Positions 25,226 through 35,658 of a stretch of DNA of 64,000 nt are shown here, in pieces. The position numbers and the translations under genes were made by a program. Source of the stretch: Pegoplata infirma (Eukaryota > Arthropoda > Insecta > Diptera > Anthomyiidae); assembly GCA_963921195.1 (NCBI GenBank), contig OY992536.1, positions 330,477,038 to 330,541,037 on the forward strand. The letters are read 5' to 3'. Numbering within the stretch: position 1 is the first letter of the stretch; every line of letters begins with the position of its first letter. Under the pieces are notes generated by a model. The model saw only the letters and a program-made list of their open reading frames with translations, did not search any database and was not told the DNA's origin.

Positions 25226-27094
25226 TAGAGTGGCTCGTTTTTGGGCTTTTCTCTCTGATCAAATTCTAATACCCGCCAAAAGTGTCGGTCCCCTAAGGGT
25301 AACTCACATGCAAAATATCAATCCGATCGGAGTTTATCTTCTGTCTCCACTTTGAGCCTCAAAATTCGGGTTTTCGCAAAAAAGGACTTTTAAAAAAAAA
25401 ATAAAAAAAAATTTAAGTTTTTTTATTAAAATAATTAAAAAAATATTTTTGTATAATATTTGATCGTAAATACTTAAATATGAAATTTAAAGATTTTACG
25501 GTATCATTAACCCGTTCAAACTCGATACCAAAAAAATGGCATGATTTTGGGGGCGTTCTCAAAACACCTTTTTTCAAAATTTGAAAATTTTATTAAAAAA
25601 AAAAAATTAAATATACCATTTTTTCTTTCTGAATTCATAGAGAACACCTTGGAGAAGAAAAATGTAAAATATGGCGGATATCCGTCGTTCCACTTTTCGG
25701 GAATCGCGGGGGGAAGTTAGCGGACTTCAAGGAAATGTTGGTTTTATCAATAATTTGGATTAATAAAATCTTATAAATTTCATTTTTGTGCAAATTAACG
25801 GTTTTTTGGTGTCGTGGCAATCTATTATATAACTTTAAGTCTGTCATGAAATCTTACAGATCTAGGACGTCTTAAACCCACATTGGCTGGGGGTAAAAAA
25901 TTATCCCCGCGGAAAATTTGAAGTTTAGAGCTTAAATTTTGTGCTATAAACAAGTATAAAACGGCTTTTGAGTTTTTTACCCGAACTACTATTTCGTATT
26001 ATTATATTATCTTTAAAAAAATCGTTAACCCTTCTTGGTAGGGGGTCAAAAATTACCCATTCAATGAAAAATATATATTTTGTTGATATAAAAAAATTCA
26101 AGCACTATGCCTAAAAGTTTTTGTCGGGGTCATTTTTGACCCCTGGCCAATGTGGATTAAAGATATCTTAAATATGAGAGATTTAAGGGCTGATTTAAAG
26201 TTATCTAATAGATTGCCATAAATTAATTTTATATGAAAAAATATATACTTTTTATTGAATGGGTCATTTTTGACCCCCTACCAAGATGGGTTAACGATTT
26301 TTTTTAAGATAATATATTAATACAAAATAATAGTTGGGGTAAAAAACATAAAACCCGTTTTATACTTGTTTATAGCACAAAATTTAAGCTCTAAAGTTCA
26401 AATATTCCGCGGGGGTCATTTTTACCCCCAGCCAATGTGGGGTTAAGACGTCCTAGATCTGTAAGATTTCATGACAGACTTAAAGTTATATAATAGAATG
26501 CCACGACACCAAAAAACCGTTAATTTCCACAAAAATGAAATTTATAAGATTTTATTAATCCAAATTATTGATAAAACCAACATTTCCTTGAAATCCGCTA
26601 ACTTCCCCCCACGATTCCCGAAAAGTGGCTCCACGGATATCGGCCATATTTCACATTTTTCTTCTCCAAGGTGTTCTTTATGAATTCAGAAAGAAAAAAT
26701 AGTATATTTAAAATTTTTTTTTAATAAAATTTTCAAATTTTGAAAAAAGGTGTTTTGAGAACGCCCCCAAAATCATGCCTTTTTTTTGGTATCAAGTTTG
26801 AACGGGTTAATGATACCGTAAAATCTTTAAATTTCATATTTAAGTATTTACGATCAAATATTATACAACAATAATTTTTTAATTATTTTAATAAAAAAAA
26901 TTAAATTTTTTTTTATTTTTTTTTTTAAAAAGTCCTTTTTTGCGAAAAACCCGAATTTTGAGGCTGAAAGTGGAGACAGAAGATAAACTCCGATCGGAGT
27001 GATATTTTGCATGTGAGTTACTCTTAGGGGACCGACACTTTTGGCGGGTATTAGAATTTGATCAGAGAGAAAAGCCCAAAAACGAGCCACCCTA
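25226..27094. mobile_element. giant palindrome, 1869 bp, 8-bp TSD
   Basis: Flanked by GTGTACAC (25218-25225, 27095-27102), with termini TAGAGTGGCTCG...CGAGCCACCCTA. The arms are about 0.9 kb and nearly identical, centred near 26160. Each arm carries a GTTAGCGGACTTCAAGGAAAT block comparable to the 18173 and 45478 palindromes, plus GGGTCATTTTTGACCCC-like words near the centre. The 70-codon ORFs at 25635-25847 and 26471-26683 are the same sequence read outward in each arm. Its target site sits in one of two tandem copies of a sequence ending CGCTATGGTGTACAC (25210-25225 and 27130-27150). Confidence 0.9.
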
Positions 27095-27102
27095 GTGTAC
27101 AC

Positions 27103-28435
27103 AGAATAAAAGTATGAGAATTATTTATTTCACATACGCTATGGTGTACACAGAATAAAAAATATGAAAATACTAAAAATATCAAAGACATGAAAAAGGT
27201 AATGTTTAGGGAAACCGGATAAGGCCGGGTTTTTAATTTATTTCATTCGTTTCTTCTTTTAGTTTTTGTATAAAACGACATTTGTAAGAATTCTTTAAAG
27301 TTTTTTGTAAAAAATAAAGTTTATTTTTCAGTTTTTGTATATACCAGAGTTTTATGCCAAAACTTGAAAGCAATATCGTCGCTGCTACTAAAAATGTGGA
27401 TATGAGGCGCAAGAAGCAGCCAAAATAAATATTAAACCAATATTAAAAATTGTATGGGGTTTAAAATTTGACTTTTAAAAAGTACTGCGAAAGGACAAAA
27501 TAAGGCTGTTTATATGGCCTCTTCGAAAAAAAATTATTAACTCATTACTCCATTTTTAGGCAAGACGACGATATGTAATCGACATATCTTCAAAATTTCA
27601 AAACGTTGTGCTGGACCAAAATTGCTTCAAGAAAACTTTATAAATATTTTTTCCAATTTTAAAAATAAAAAAATAAATTTATGACAAAATTCACTACGGA
27701 TGCAATTTAAGCGCTGTTTTCGTCCAGATGATGAGCTCCAACTATTTTTCAATTTTTATCCGTAATCAGCTTTTCGATAAGCTTCGTTCTAGGGATACGC
27801 CCTAAGGAAATTCTAAAATTTATTGATTTTGGGATATGCTATTGCACATAATCTTAATGTCATGCATTTACTTGGTTGGACATTTGGTGTAAAATACCAT
27901 ATAAAATGAAATGAAAATTGTAATTTTCGTAGCCATACATTAATTAATTGATGCAAATTTGGGTAAAAAAGGATTTTTCTGTTATGGTTAAAAGCTCTAT
28001 ATTTTAAAATTTCGATTGTTTAATACCCCATACTTAAGGATCGTTTCTAACTGTATTTACATCTGTATGCATTTTAGGGTGGTCCTTACAAATATGTATT
28101 TAGAGAAAATTCTGCTGATTGCCAACCAGCTCAATGTTAGAACTTTACAATGAAACTTGGTTTAAAAGTTTTTGTAAAACAATTTCAAAATTACGGGATT
28201 CCGACGATTGATTCTGATAGAGAAGACAAAAAAAAAAATAAACGTATGTCGATGTTTTTAAAGATGACATCGGAATTTTACTTTAGGGTTGGTTAAAGTT
28301 TTGTTTCTTTACATCTGAGGTGTAGGAAATGTTCAGCTTTTGCTTTATTAACCCTCTAACTCACCATATGGTGGACACTTTTGGCTCTATTCCAACAAAT
28401 CGTTGAAAGCACCCTTAAAAAGGTGGAGTCTATTT
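27103..28435 (+). other. dynein intron, mostly unassigned
   Basis: Holds the duplicated target copy (27103-27160), a partial CATATGAGG-family end (GGACATTTGGTGTAAAATACC near 27880-27900) and a lone TAGGGTGGTCC terminus at 28076-28086. No exon or RNA gene is seen. Confidence 0.45.
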
Positions 28436-30045
28436 TATACCCTCCAACCACAGTATGGGGGGTATACTCACTTTGTCATTTCGTGTGTAACGCATCAAAA
28501 TATGGGTCTAGAACCCCATAAAGTATATATATTATTGATCAGTGATCCATTTTAAGACATTCTAGCGATGTCCGCCCGTCCATCTGTGGAAGACACGATA
28601 CAGTCCAAAGTTAAAGAGCTAGACTCCTGAAGTTTGGTACGAATATGTCTTATGGTATTGGGCTGGTTAAATTCCAACATGGGCAAAATCGGATTTGGGG
28701 GAAAAAAGTTCCTCTGTTAAGATCTAAACCAACGTCTGAAAAAACGCCATTTTTTATAGGTTTTTTGTACTTTTGCTTAGCAAAAAAAACATTTTTATGT
28801 CAAAAAAAGTTCAAAGTCCTGCAGTTGGATCCAGGAAGAGATCCAACAGGCAGATGCGTTTTATTTTGTTCTTGGTGGAGGGTGCCAGTTGTTATTGGGG
28901 GACAAATTTCCCCTCGAAATATATGTTTAAAAATTCATTGTTTTGCGCTAAAGAAATACAGGTTTATCATTATAAAAACATTTTTTTTTTTACATCCACG
29001 TCCACAAAAGGGCGGCGCACCGAAAAAAGCATAAACAAAAACACAAAAAAAATTATGTAAATAATGTTGTTTTTCACACTTAAAATAAGCACTCTGTTAA
29101 ATTACAGAGATACTCTGCTGATCCAGCATAAAATACCATAGATTTCCAACCAGCAAGATTTTTTGTTATTTTACGAAGAAAGCTCTGTTAAATAATTTTG
29201 ATAAAAAAACTGTAAATTTACAGAATTGTCTGTAAAGTATTGATAAAACCGAAAAGAATTTTGCCAAATAAAAACGCTGTAAATTTACAAAGTTTTAGTT
29301 AAATGCATTTGATGAGTTCAAAATTTTACAAAAAAAAACTCTGTAAATTTACAAAGTTTCATAAAATGGATATGAGTAAAACTTCTCTGCATCAAAAAAA
29401 CTCATTTAGATTAAAAAATTAAATTAATTAAAATTTAAATTTAAATTTTCTTAAAATTGCCCACTTTAATGCTACCAAATTGTAAATTTACTTTTTTATT
29501 TTTGTGAATATTACGCGTTTTTAACAATTAACTCCACTTTTACACGTCATACTCGTAAAATTTCCATTTTTTATTGTAATTTAAGACACTTTTTAAAGAG
29601 GGGTTTAGTGGTCATATCTGGAGGTTTTTTTTAGCGATTTTTGTTTTTACAGAGCAATAAGTAAAATAACAAATGAAATTTAGTATTTTGGTTAGGAGAA
29701 AAAAACAAAGTATTTTTCTAAAATCCGTATTTTAACAAAAAAAAAAAACTGTTTATTATATGTAAAATAGAGATTTCAAAGTAAAAAGTAAAATTACAGA
29801 TAAATTTTAGTTTTTCATCTGTAAAATAGAGATTACAAAGTAAAAAGTAAAATTACATACCTCTATAAAATTTTGTTTTTCGGTCACAAGAATTTGTATT
29901 TCGATAGATAACTTTGTCAAATATCTATCGAAATAAGTTTACAGTCATTTTACAGAGTATTTAACAGAGTAAAATTTTTGAGTGCAGAGGTTGATTTAGT
30001 TCTTCAAGGGGAAGTTTTTTTTATCCCTGGTCCGATTTTTCTCAT
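28436..30045 (+). mobile_element. mini-me-type element with internal insertion
   Basis: TATACCCTCCAACCACAG at 28437, GTGTAACGCATCAAAATATG, CCCCATAAAGTATATATATT and GCGATGTCCGCCCGTCC follow the family order. The interior contains 'CTGAAGTTTGGTACGAATATG'. It is interrupted by the inverted-repeat element at 29077-29984. The open frames at 28645-29060 are non-coding element sequence. Confidence 0.65.
29077..29984. mobile_element. inverted-repeat MITE with CACTCAAAAA ends
   Basis: The left end is CACTTAAAATAAGCACTCTG; the inverted right end is CACTCAAAAATTTTACTCTG. Words CTGTAAATTTACA and AAATTACAGAG recur throughout. No target duplication was confirmed. Confidence 0.55.
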
Positions 30046-30438
30046 TTACGAATTTAACCTGCCTAGGAACATAAGACATATCTTCCTCGTTTTAGGCGTA
30101 TTTTTTACGATTTGTTGAAATAGAGACAATAAGGTCCGTTATGTGGAGGATTAAGATGTTTAATATATTCCACAAAAATATTTGCCTAAATGTTTTCTAC
30201 AAAGTCGCTAGTCTGAGCCACAAATTCGGTTTAAGTGCATCTGCATAACAAATCTGAGTTATAAATTTTATGAAATTCTCTAGGTGCTTATCGGAGTCAA
30301 ATTTCCCGAACAAATTCCCCGAGGTCGCCCATAGATGAGAAAAATCTGAGACTTTAACACAGTGCCCCGCATTTGTAGGTGCCGTTCTATTTGTTGGTTT
30401 ATTTAAAAAAAAAAAATATTTTTTTATTTCTTTTGCAG

Positions 30439-30591
30439 TTCAATTATGAAGATATGCTTATGGCACATCACCTGGAGAAAAGATGGCATCGGTTGTTTCG
30501 TTCATCACTTTATCGGCTAGAAAAAGTACAACCAATTAAACAGAAATTTGCCGATATGACATCTGTAGAAATATCTGGTTTTTGGAAAGAG
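30439..30591 (+). CDS. DNAH10: dynein heavy chain, exon 3 in window
   Basis: 51 codons, phase 0 at both ends, acceptor CTTTTGCAG and donor GTATGA. It encodes FNYEDMLMAHHLEKRWHRL and then LYRLEKVQPIKQKFADMTSVE. Axonemal heavy chains have the same 'HLEKRW--LF' helix just upstream of the linker. The donor GTATGA is weaker than the GTAAGT used by most other exons here. It sits between introns of 16.4 and 8.2 kb. Confidence 0.93.
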
Positions 30592-31486
30592 GTATGAAAA
30601 ATAGTGTTTAGTTTATTAAATAAAATTTATTTTAATTTATAATACTTTTATATGTTAAAAACTGCTTTTAACATAAAGAAGATGTAAAACTGCAGTGTTT
30701 GATGTTAACTTAGCCATTTTTAAATTCTCTATTTCATCAGTTAGCATTGTACTTATTATTATTTATTTTTCTCATTCACTTTAAATTTTGTTGTGTTATT
30801 GTCTGTTTCTCAAATGTAGTTCCTTGCTATTTTAATTCGTTTTGCTTTGTTTCCGTTTCCGTTTTTTCTTTTTTTGTATTCTTTTTATTTCTATTCAATG
30901 GGAATTTAATTGGATTTTATTTTCCACAGTCAGTCAGCCAGCCAGGCTGCATTTACACACAAACACACATTAACTACTATAAGTATTCATGCATTACCAT
31001 CTTTTATCTGTTGTGTATCACACCACCACCACTGCTATACCCCGTACTCCTCTTAATAATGACAATTATATAAAGAAGCTAAAGTGTGGTTTCTCCTCCA
31101 ATATCTTGCATTAGGGTGGGCCAGGAAAAAAATGTTAATGGTAAACACTCCATTCCATTGGGTTATTATAGTAATATCGAAGATATTTTAGATCTTACTA
31201 TATTCGTTCGTGAGGTGAACTAGTTTCCATGTGAATCCAAAAATCATATTTTGTTTGGAAATGTTTTTTTATTCAGCTTAATATAGGAAAATTAAGCTAA
31301 CAGGTAAAAGTTACTCAGCAACTAAACTATTATAATTTTTAATAAATTTCAAAATTTTTTGAATATACTTCAATAACAGCTAAATTGGGTACTTTTGCGC
31401 AGTTTTTAAAATTCAAATTAATGTGTATAGAAAATTTGCAATATTATTTAAATATTTATTTATATTTTTCTGAAATCACCCTAGAA
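30592..31486 (+). other. dynein intron, unassigned
   Basis: T-rich sequence with pyrimidine runs and CAGT/CAC microsatellite patches (30935-30980, 31020-31035). A TAGGGTGGGCC terminus is at 31113 and a possible partner CACCCTA at 31479, but their flanks do not match. No exon is seen. Confidence 0.45.
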
Positions 31487-31796
31487 CTATCTAATGAGGA
31501 GAAATCCTGGACTCAAAGCTTTTCTGGAAAAGGAATACAGAGGAAAGGATCAAAAAGTCGTTATGTGCTTTTTACACCTGCAGAAGAACTTTCGGAAGAA
31601 GGTGAGGTCTAAAACCGTATATTATCCACTGGACCTATGGAGCCCTTGTGTGGTGGAAAGCAGTGGATAAGAAATCATATATCTGCAACCTACAGAAGGT
31701 ACAGCGACTGGCGTGCTTGTATATTACTGGTGCTATTAGATCAGCACCCCAGGCCGGTCTGGAAGTGATACTAAACATTCAGCCCGTAGATATCTA

Positions 31797-33233
31797 AGGA
31801 GTGAGATCATAAAAATGTTAACACACATTTTTGCCTACAACTTTGGTGTAAAGCTTCCAAATTTTTTTTTTTCGGCAGTTTACATTTTAAAAATATGTCA
31901 GTTACTAAAAGGTCTATTCGATTAACCAAAATTCTTACTATTTTTTACTACAACTGGAAAGTTTGTTTACTTTTTGTATTGAAAATTTCCAGCTGTAGTA
32001 AAATGAGTAAAAAATAGTAGATTGTAGTAAGGTAGTCGAATAGACCTAATTTAATTTACATCATGAGTTTTAATTTGCAATTTTTTACACAATGGACGAT
32101 GAAAGAAAAGTGCGTTCAAAAATAATTAAATATTTTCAACAAAACCAAACATGGACATACAAAAAAATTGCCAAAGAAACTAATGTATGCCGCCAAACAG
32201 TTTCAAAAGTGGTAAAAAGGTATCTGGAACACCTAACAATTGAAAGGAAGCCGGGAACAGGAACAACGACTGGTTATCGTAACATTGGTAAGGCATATAA
32301 AGTTAAAAGCATCCTTAAGAGAGCTCCTAACACATCTGGCAGAAAAACAGCTCGGTTAGCCCAATGCTCAGACTTTTTTGTACGTAAAGTGAAACGTAAG
32401 GCGGGACTAAAGTCCTACAAAGTTCAAAAAGTTCCCGATAGAAACGCTTTTAAAAATTTGGTGGCCAAAACCAGAGCTAGAAAATTGAAATCAAATTTTA
32501 TAAAAAAATACAACTGTTGTGTAATGGACGACGAAACTTATGTCCTGGCTGATTTTGCGCAGCTCCCTGGTCAAGAATTTTATGTTTCCGATGTTCGAGG
32601 AAATGTTGCGGAAAAATTTCGGTCAAAAAAGCAAACGAAATTCCCCAAAAAATTCCTAGTATGGCAAGCCATATGTAGCTGCGGCCAAAGAAGCCAGTCA
32701 TTTGTGACATCTGGCTCTATAAACAGCGAAATTTATATCAAGGAGTGTTTGCAGAAGAGACTTCTTCCGTTCTTGAGTCAGCACAATGTATCCACTTACT
32801 TTTGGCCCGATTTAGCATCTTGTCACTACAGCAAGAAAGCGCTGGAGTGGTATAATGATAATAATGTGGTTTTTGTACCAAGAGAGGCAAATCCACCAAA
32901 CTGCCCGGAGCTCAGGCCAGTGGAGAGATATTGGGCTCTTGTTAAAAAAGAATTAAAGGGCACAAAAAAGGTCTCCCAGGACATGCAAGATTTCAAACGT
33001 AGATGGACCACCTGCTCTAAAAAGGTGACAGAAACTACCATAAAAGCCTTAATGGGAGGGTTTCCGGAAAAAGTGGATAACTTTGTTCGTAGTGGTTAGA
33101 GTTCCATGCGTTTTTTTTGTTATGATTTTGTATTAAATTTTATTTAATAAAAATTTGGTTTGAAGTCTTAAAATTCAGTAGTCTGTTTTTTATTTAACTT
33201 TATGTGTGTTAACATTTTTATGATCTCACTCCT
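31797..33233 (+). mobile_element. DD37E Tc1/mariner-type transposon, apparently intact
   Basis: A 1437-bp element with TA on each side (31795-31796, 33234-33235) and 32-bp terminal inverted repeats that match perfectly, beginning AGGAGTGAGATCATAAAA. It carries a single full-length transposase ORF. The perfect repeats, intact ORF and clean insertion in an older retrotransposon all point to recent activity. Confidence 0.93.
32092..33099 (+). CDS. DD37E transposase
   Basis: 335 residues. The N-terminal helix-turn-helix (residues 8-48, with WTYKKIAKETNVCRQTVSKV) would bind the terminal repeats. The catalytic triad is D147 (VMDDET), D240 (WPDLASCH) and E278 (PELRPVERYW). The last two are separated by 37 residues, which places it in the DD37E group of the IS630-Tc1-mariner superfamily rather than the classic DD34D or DD34E groups. 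The start is the first ATG in the frame and gives the expected length. The ORF has no stop or shift, so the enzyme could be functional. Confidence 0.93.
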   Translation: MDDERKVRSKIIKYFQQNQTWTYKKIAKETNVCRQTVSKVVKRYLEHLTIERKPGTGTTTGYRNIGKAYKVKSILKRAPNTSGRKTARLAQCSDFFVRKVKRKAGLKSYKVQKVPDRNAFKNLVAKTRARKLKSNFIKKYNCCVMDDETYVLADFAQLPGQEFYVSDVRGNVAEKFRSKKQTKFPKKFLVWQAICSCGQRSQSFVTSGSINSEIYIKECLQKRLLPFLSQHNVSTYFWPDLASCHYSKKALEWYNDNNVVFVPREANPPNCPELRPVERYWALVKKELKGTKKVSQDMQDFKRRWTTCSKKVTETTIKALMGGFPEKVDNFVRSG

Positions 33234-33637
33234 TACATCAAGAGCACAGCAGCAAAATCGGCTCTTAGGTTAAGAGAGTCACTAATGCTTCGGCAACGCT
33301 CTTGGGGACACTCGACCATATTAAGTACGGTGGGCGGGACGGAATTAGAACGAAAAACCGACTGTAAAATCGAGAATTGTTGGTAATTGTATACAATCCC
33401 TTCATCGAATCAGTAAGCACACAGTCAAACTAATCTGGGTCCCTGGACATAGTGGGGTCGATGGTAACGAATTAGCTTATGAATGTGCAAGAAATGGCTC
33501 GAGTCGGTGGGGGAACGTGTCGAACCTGATATCTCGGTTCCTATAGTGGAGTTGATTAACGAAATTGATAGAATATCAGAGAATAGGATGAGGGATAGGT
33601 GGATATCGCTGACCACGTGCAGGATATTGGGAACCAT

Positions 33638-34142
33638 GTATATATATATATGTCCTTTATTTATCTAAATATAAATAGAAATTACATTTATGAACACCAT
33701 AAATACTAAAGTAAAGTGTGAACATAGGGCGTCAATTTAAATTTATTGACGTTTCTGTAATCGTAGTAGTTAAAAGTGAGGGCTGATTGGACCACTGCAC
33801 TCCGATCCTAGTGTTGGGGCTGCCAACTACCTCTAGGCAGGCAAAAAAAAATAGAGCTGAGTTTCAGAGGTAAAATGTAGTCTGGAATTACCAGCTAATT
33901 ACCTGAGACGCACCGGTGTTAGCATGCCATTCAGGTTACCCATAGCTGTACGCCTTCTCACTCTAGCTGACATCAGACGGGTGTCTGAACGTCATTACCA
34001 GGGGATACTAGGCCAAAGGACCGGAAGTAGTGAGCTGCTTGGGAAATCCAGCAGAGGAATTGCTTCTTGCTATTCCCAAGTGAATAGCAGGCAGATAGCG
34101 TTCCACACCGAAGTGCACCTCTGTGAAAAACCCCACCCCCCA
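33638..34142 (-). mobile_element. short retroposon (SINE-like), 505 bp
   Basis: Inserted in the LOA/I-like ORF2 with a short duplication AACCAT (33632-33637, 34143-34148). Removal restores the frame RILGTIWPLPNPK. Read on the minus strand it begins GGGGTTTTTCACAGAGG and ends with AATAAAGGACATATATATAT, a polyadenylation-like signal followed by a TA-repeat tail, as expected of a retroposed RNA. No protein-coding frame or clear tRNA promoter is seen, so it may be a SINE or an internally deleted non-LTR element. Confidence 0.6.
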
Positions 34143-34904
34143 AACCATCTGGCCACTGCCAAATCCTAAGAGGACAGAAAGTCTGCTTACCTTTGGCAAA
34201 CGGACGGTTAGCCTATTAGTAGGAGTACTGACAGGACACTGTATAATCGGCCAAATGGCCGTTCGTATGGAAATTTCTGACAGGGACTTTTGTAGAAGTT
34301 GTGGAGAGGTGGAGGAGGAGGAGTCAGTGAAGCACTTGTTGTGTGAATGTCCGGGTCTGATGAAACGTCGTCTTAGGTATTTGGGGCAACGATTTTTTGA
34401 TGACCTAGATTGCCTAAACAGTGTCCCATTGACATCTCTAGCAGAATACCTTAGAGAATCGGGGTGGTTTGAGAGGTAGAATTTTGTATATCAGAGGGGA
34501 GTAGGGAGACAACTTTAGGGGAATCACAATGGGCCTTATGGCCTCGAGGGAGTTCCCCAAATTGGCGGACGCCCATCCAACCTAACCTAATCTAAATATT
34601 AATGAAAGCAATATTGTTTTAAAGCACCGCAAAAGGTCAAATTAAAGTTGATTTGTAAGCCTATTCAAAAAAAAATTAAAAACACATAGCGGTTCTGGTT
34701 AGCGCACCGACGATATGGTCTAATATATAAAGCTTAATTTAATAAATGGTTTGCTCTCTTGCCGAAAAGCATTAACCACTGCCAGTGATTGACAGAGTAG
34801 AGTAAGCTATGCCCAAGATTTTTCTTCGAGTCAAAAGAACTCTTGCGGATCCCAGAGTAAAAAAAGTTTCTGCACTTATACTAAAACAGTGTTCTTGATG
34901 TTGG

Positions 34905-35470
34905 TTAACCCTTTCAGCTCTTCTTTCATGGGGGGGGGGCGATAATGATACTTACATTTCACAATTTAGGAGCCAGCACAGGAGCGGTAGGAACTGATTT
35001 TATAAAAAAAATATGAGGACTTCCTTAAGAGTAGAAGATGGAGGGTAGGTATATTCTAAAAAAAATGTTGGGGTTGAAAAAATGTTGTGGGTCACTCAAA
35101 CATTAATCATCACCAGGGGCACCCTTGAAGCAGTTAGAGCGGTAGAAGCAGATTTTATAACAATGGCAATTTGTATGAGAGCCTTATTTTTAAGTGGAGA
35201 TACGGTATAAGTATGTTCAGAAAAATGTTGGATGTTAAAAATTAATAGGGGTCAGTCTTATTTGTTACCACTCTAAGTAACACCATGGGAGCGGTAGGAG
35301 CTGTTTTCATAAAACAAATTTATAAAAAATAAAAAAAAATTGTATGGGGACCATCATAAGGGTTAAAGATAGAAGATAGGTATATTCTAAAAAAATGTTG
35401 GGGTCGGTCACATATTTCACATCATTTGGAGCACCGTTGTAGCAGTTAGCGCGGTAGGAATCAATTAAAA
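34905..35470. repeat. degenerate tandem repeat, about 185-bp unit
   Basis: Three units share GGAGCGGTAGGAGCTGATTT-like, TGTATGGGGACC and AGGTATATTCTAAAAAAATG words. The same units in opposite orientation occur at 42285-42597 and continue at 47481-47530 on the other side of the 4.9-kb fold-back. They probably belong to the body of a mini-me-type element. Confidence 0.6.
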
Positions 35471-35658
35471 AAAAATATATAAAAATAAAAAATAAAAAAA
35501 TTAATTAATTAATTAATTATTAATTAATTAATATTTTCTATAAATTAAAAATTTTTTACAATACAAAATTTTAATATTATATTAAACGCTTGACCATGGC
35601 ATATTGTCGTCGGTCGTCATTTATGTATACTTAATTAACACTGTACTAACAAATATCT

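Larger units (their letters stand above)
31487..34590 (+). pseudogene. LOA/I-like non-LTR retrotransposon, 3' remnant
   Basis: A 5'-truncated ORF2. It begins with ILDSKLFWKRNTEERIKKS, then a premature TGA at a conserved Trp (near 31604), GALVWWKAVDKK, KVQRLACLYITGAIRS. After the transposon insertion it resumes with IKSTAAKSALRLRESLMLR, an RNase H stretch (LIWVPGHSGVDGNELAYECAR), WPLPNPKRTESLLTFG, and a terminal zinc knuckle (CRSCGEVEEEESVKHLLCEC); the stop is at 34477-34479. The 3' tail ends in AACCTAACCTAATCTAA. An RNase H domain plus a C-terminal knuckle fits the I or LOA clades. Two insertions interrupt it (31797-33233, 33638-34142), and removal of each restores the reading frame. Confidence 0.8.

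Noticed and set aside
25635..26683. Two near-identical 70-codon ORFs on opposite strands
   Set aside because: They are the same arm sequence of the 25226-27094 palindrome read outward twice; no coding signature or homology.
28645..29060. Overlapping 129- and 95-codon ORFs
   Set aside because: They fall in the body of a mini-me-type element and run into an A-rich stretch; no domain is recognisable.
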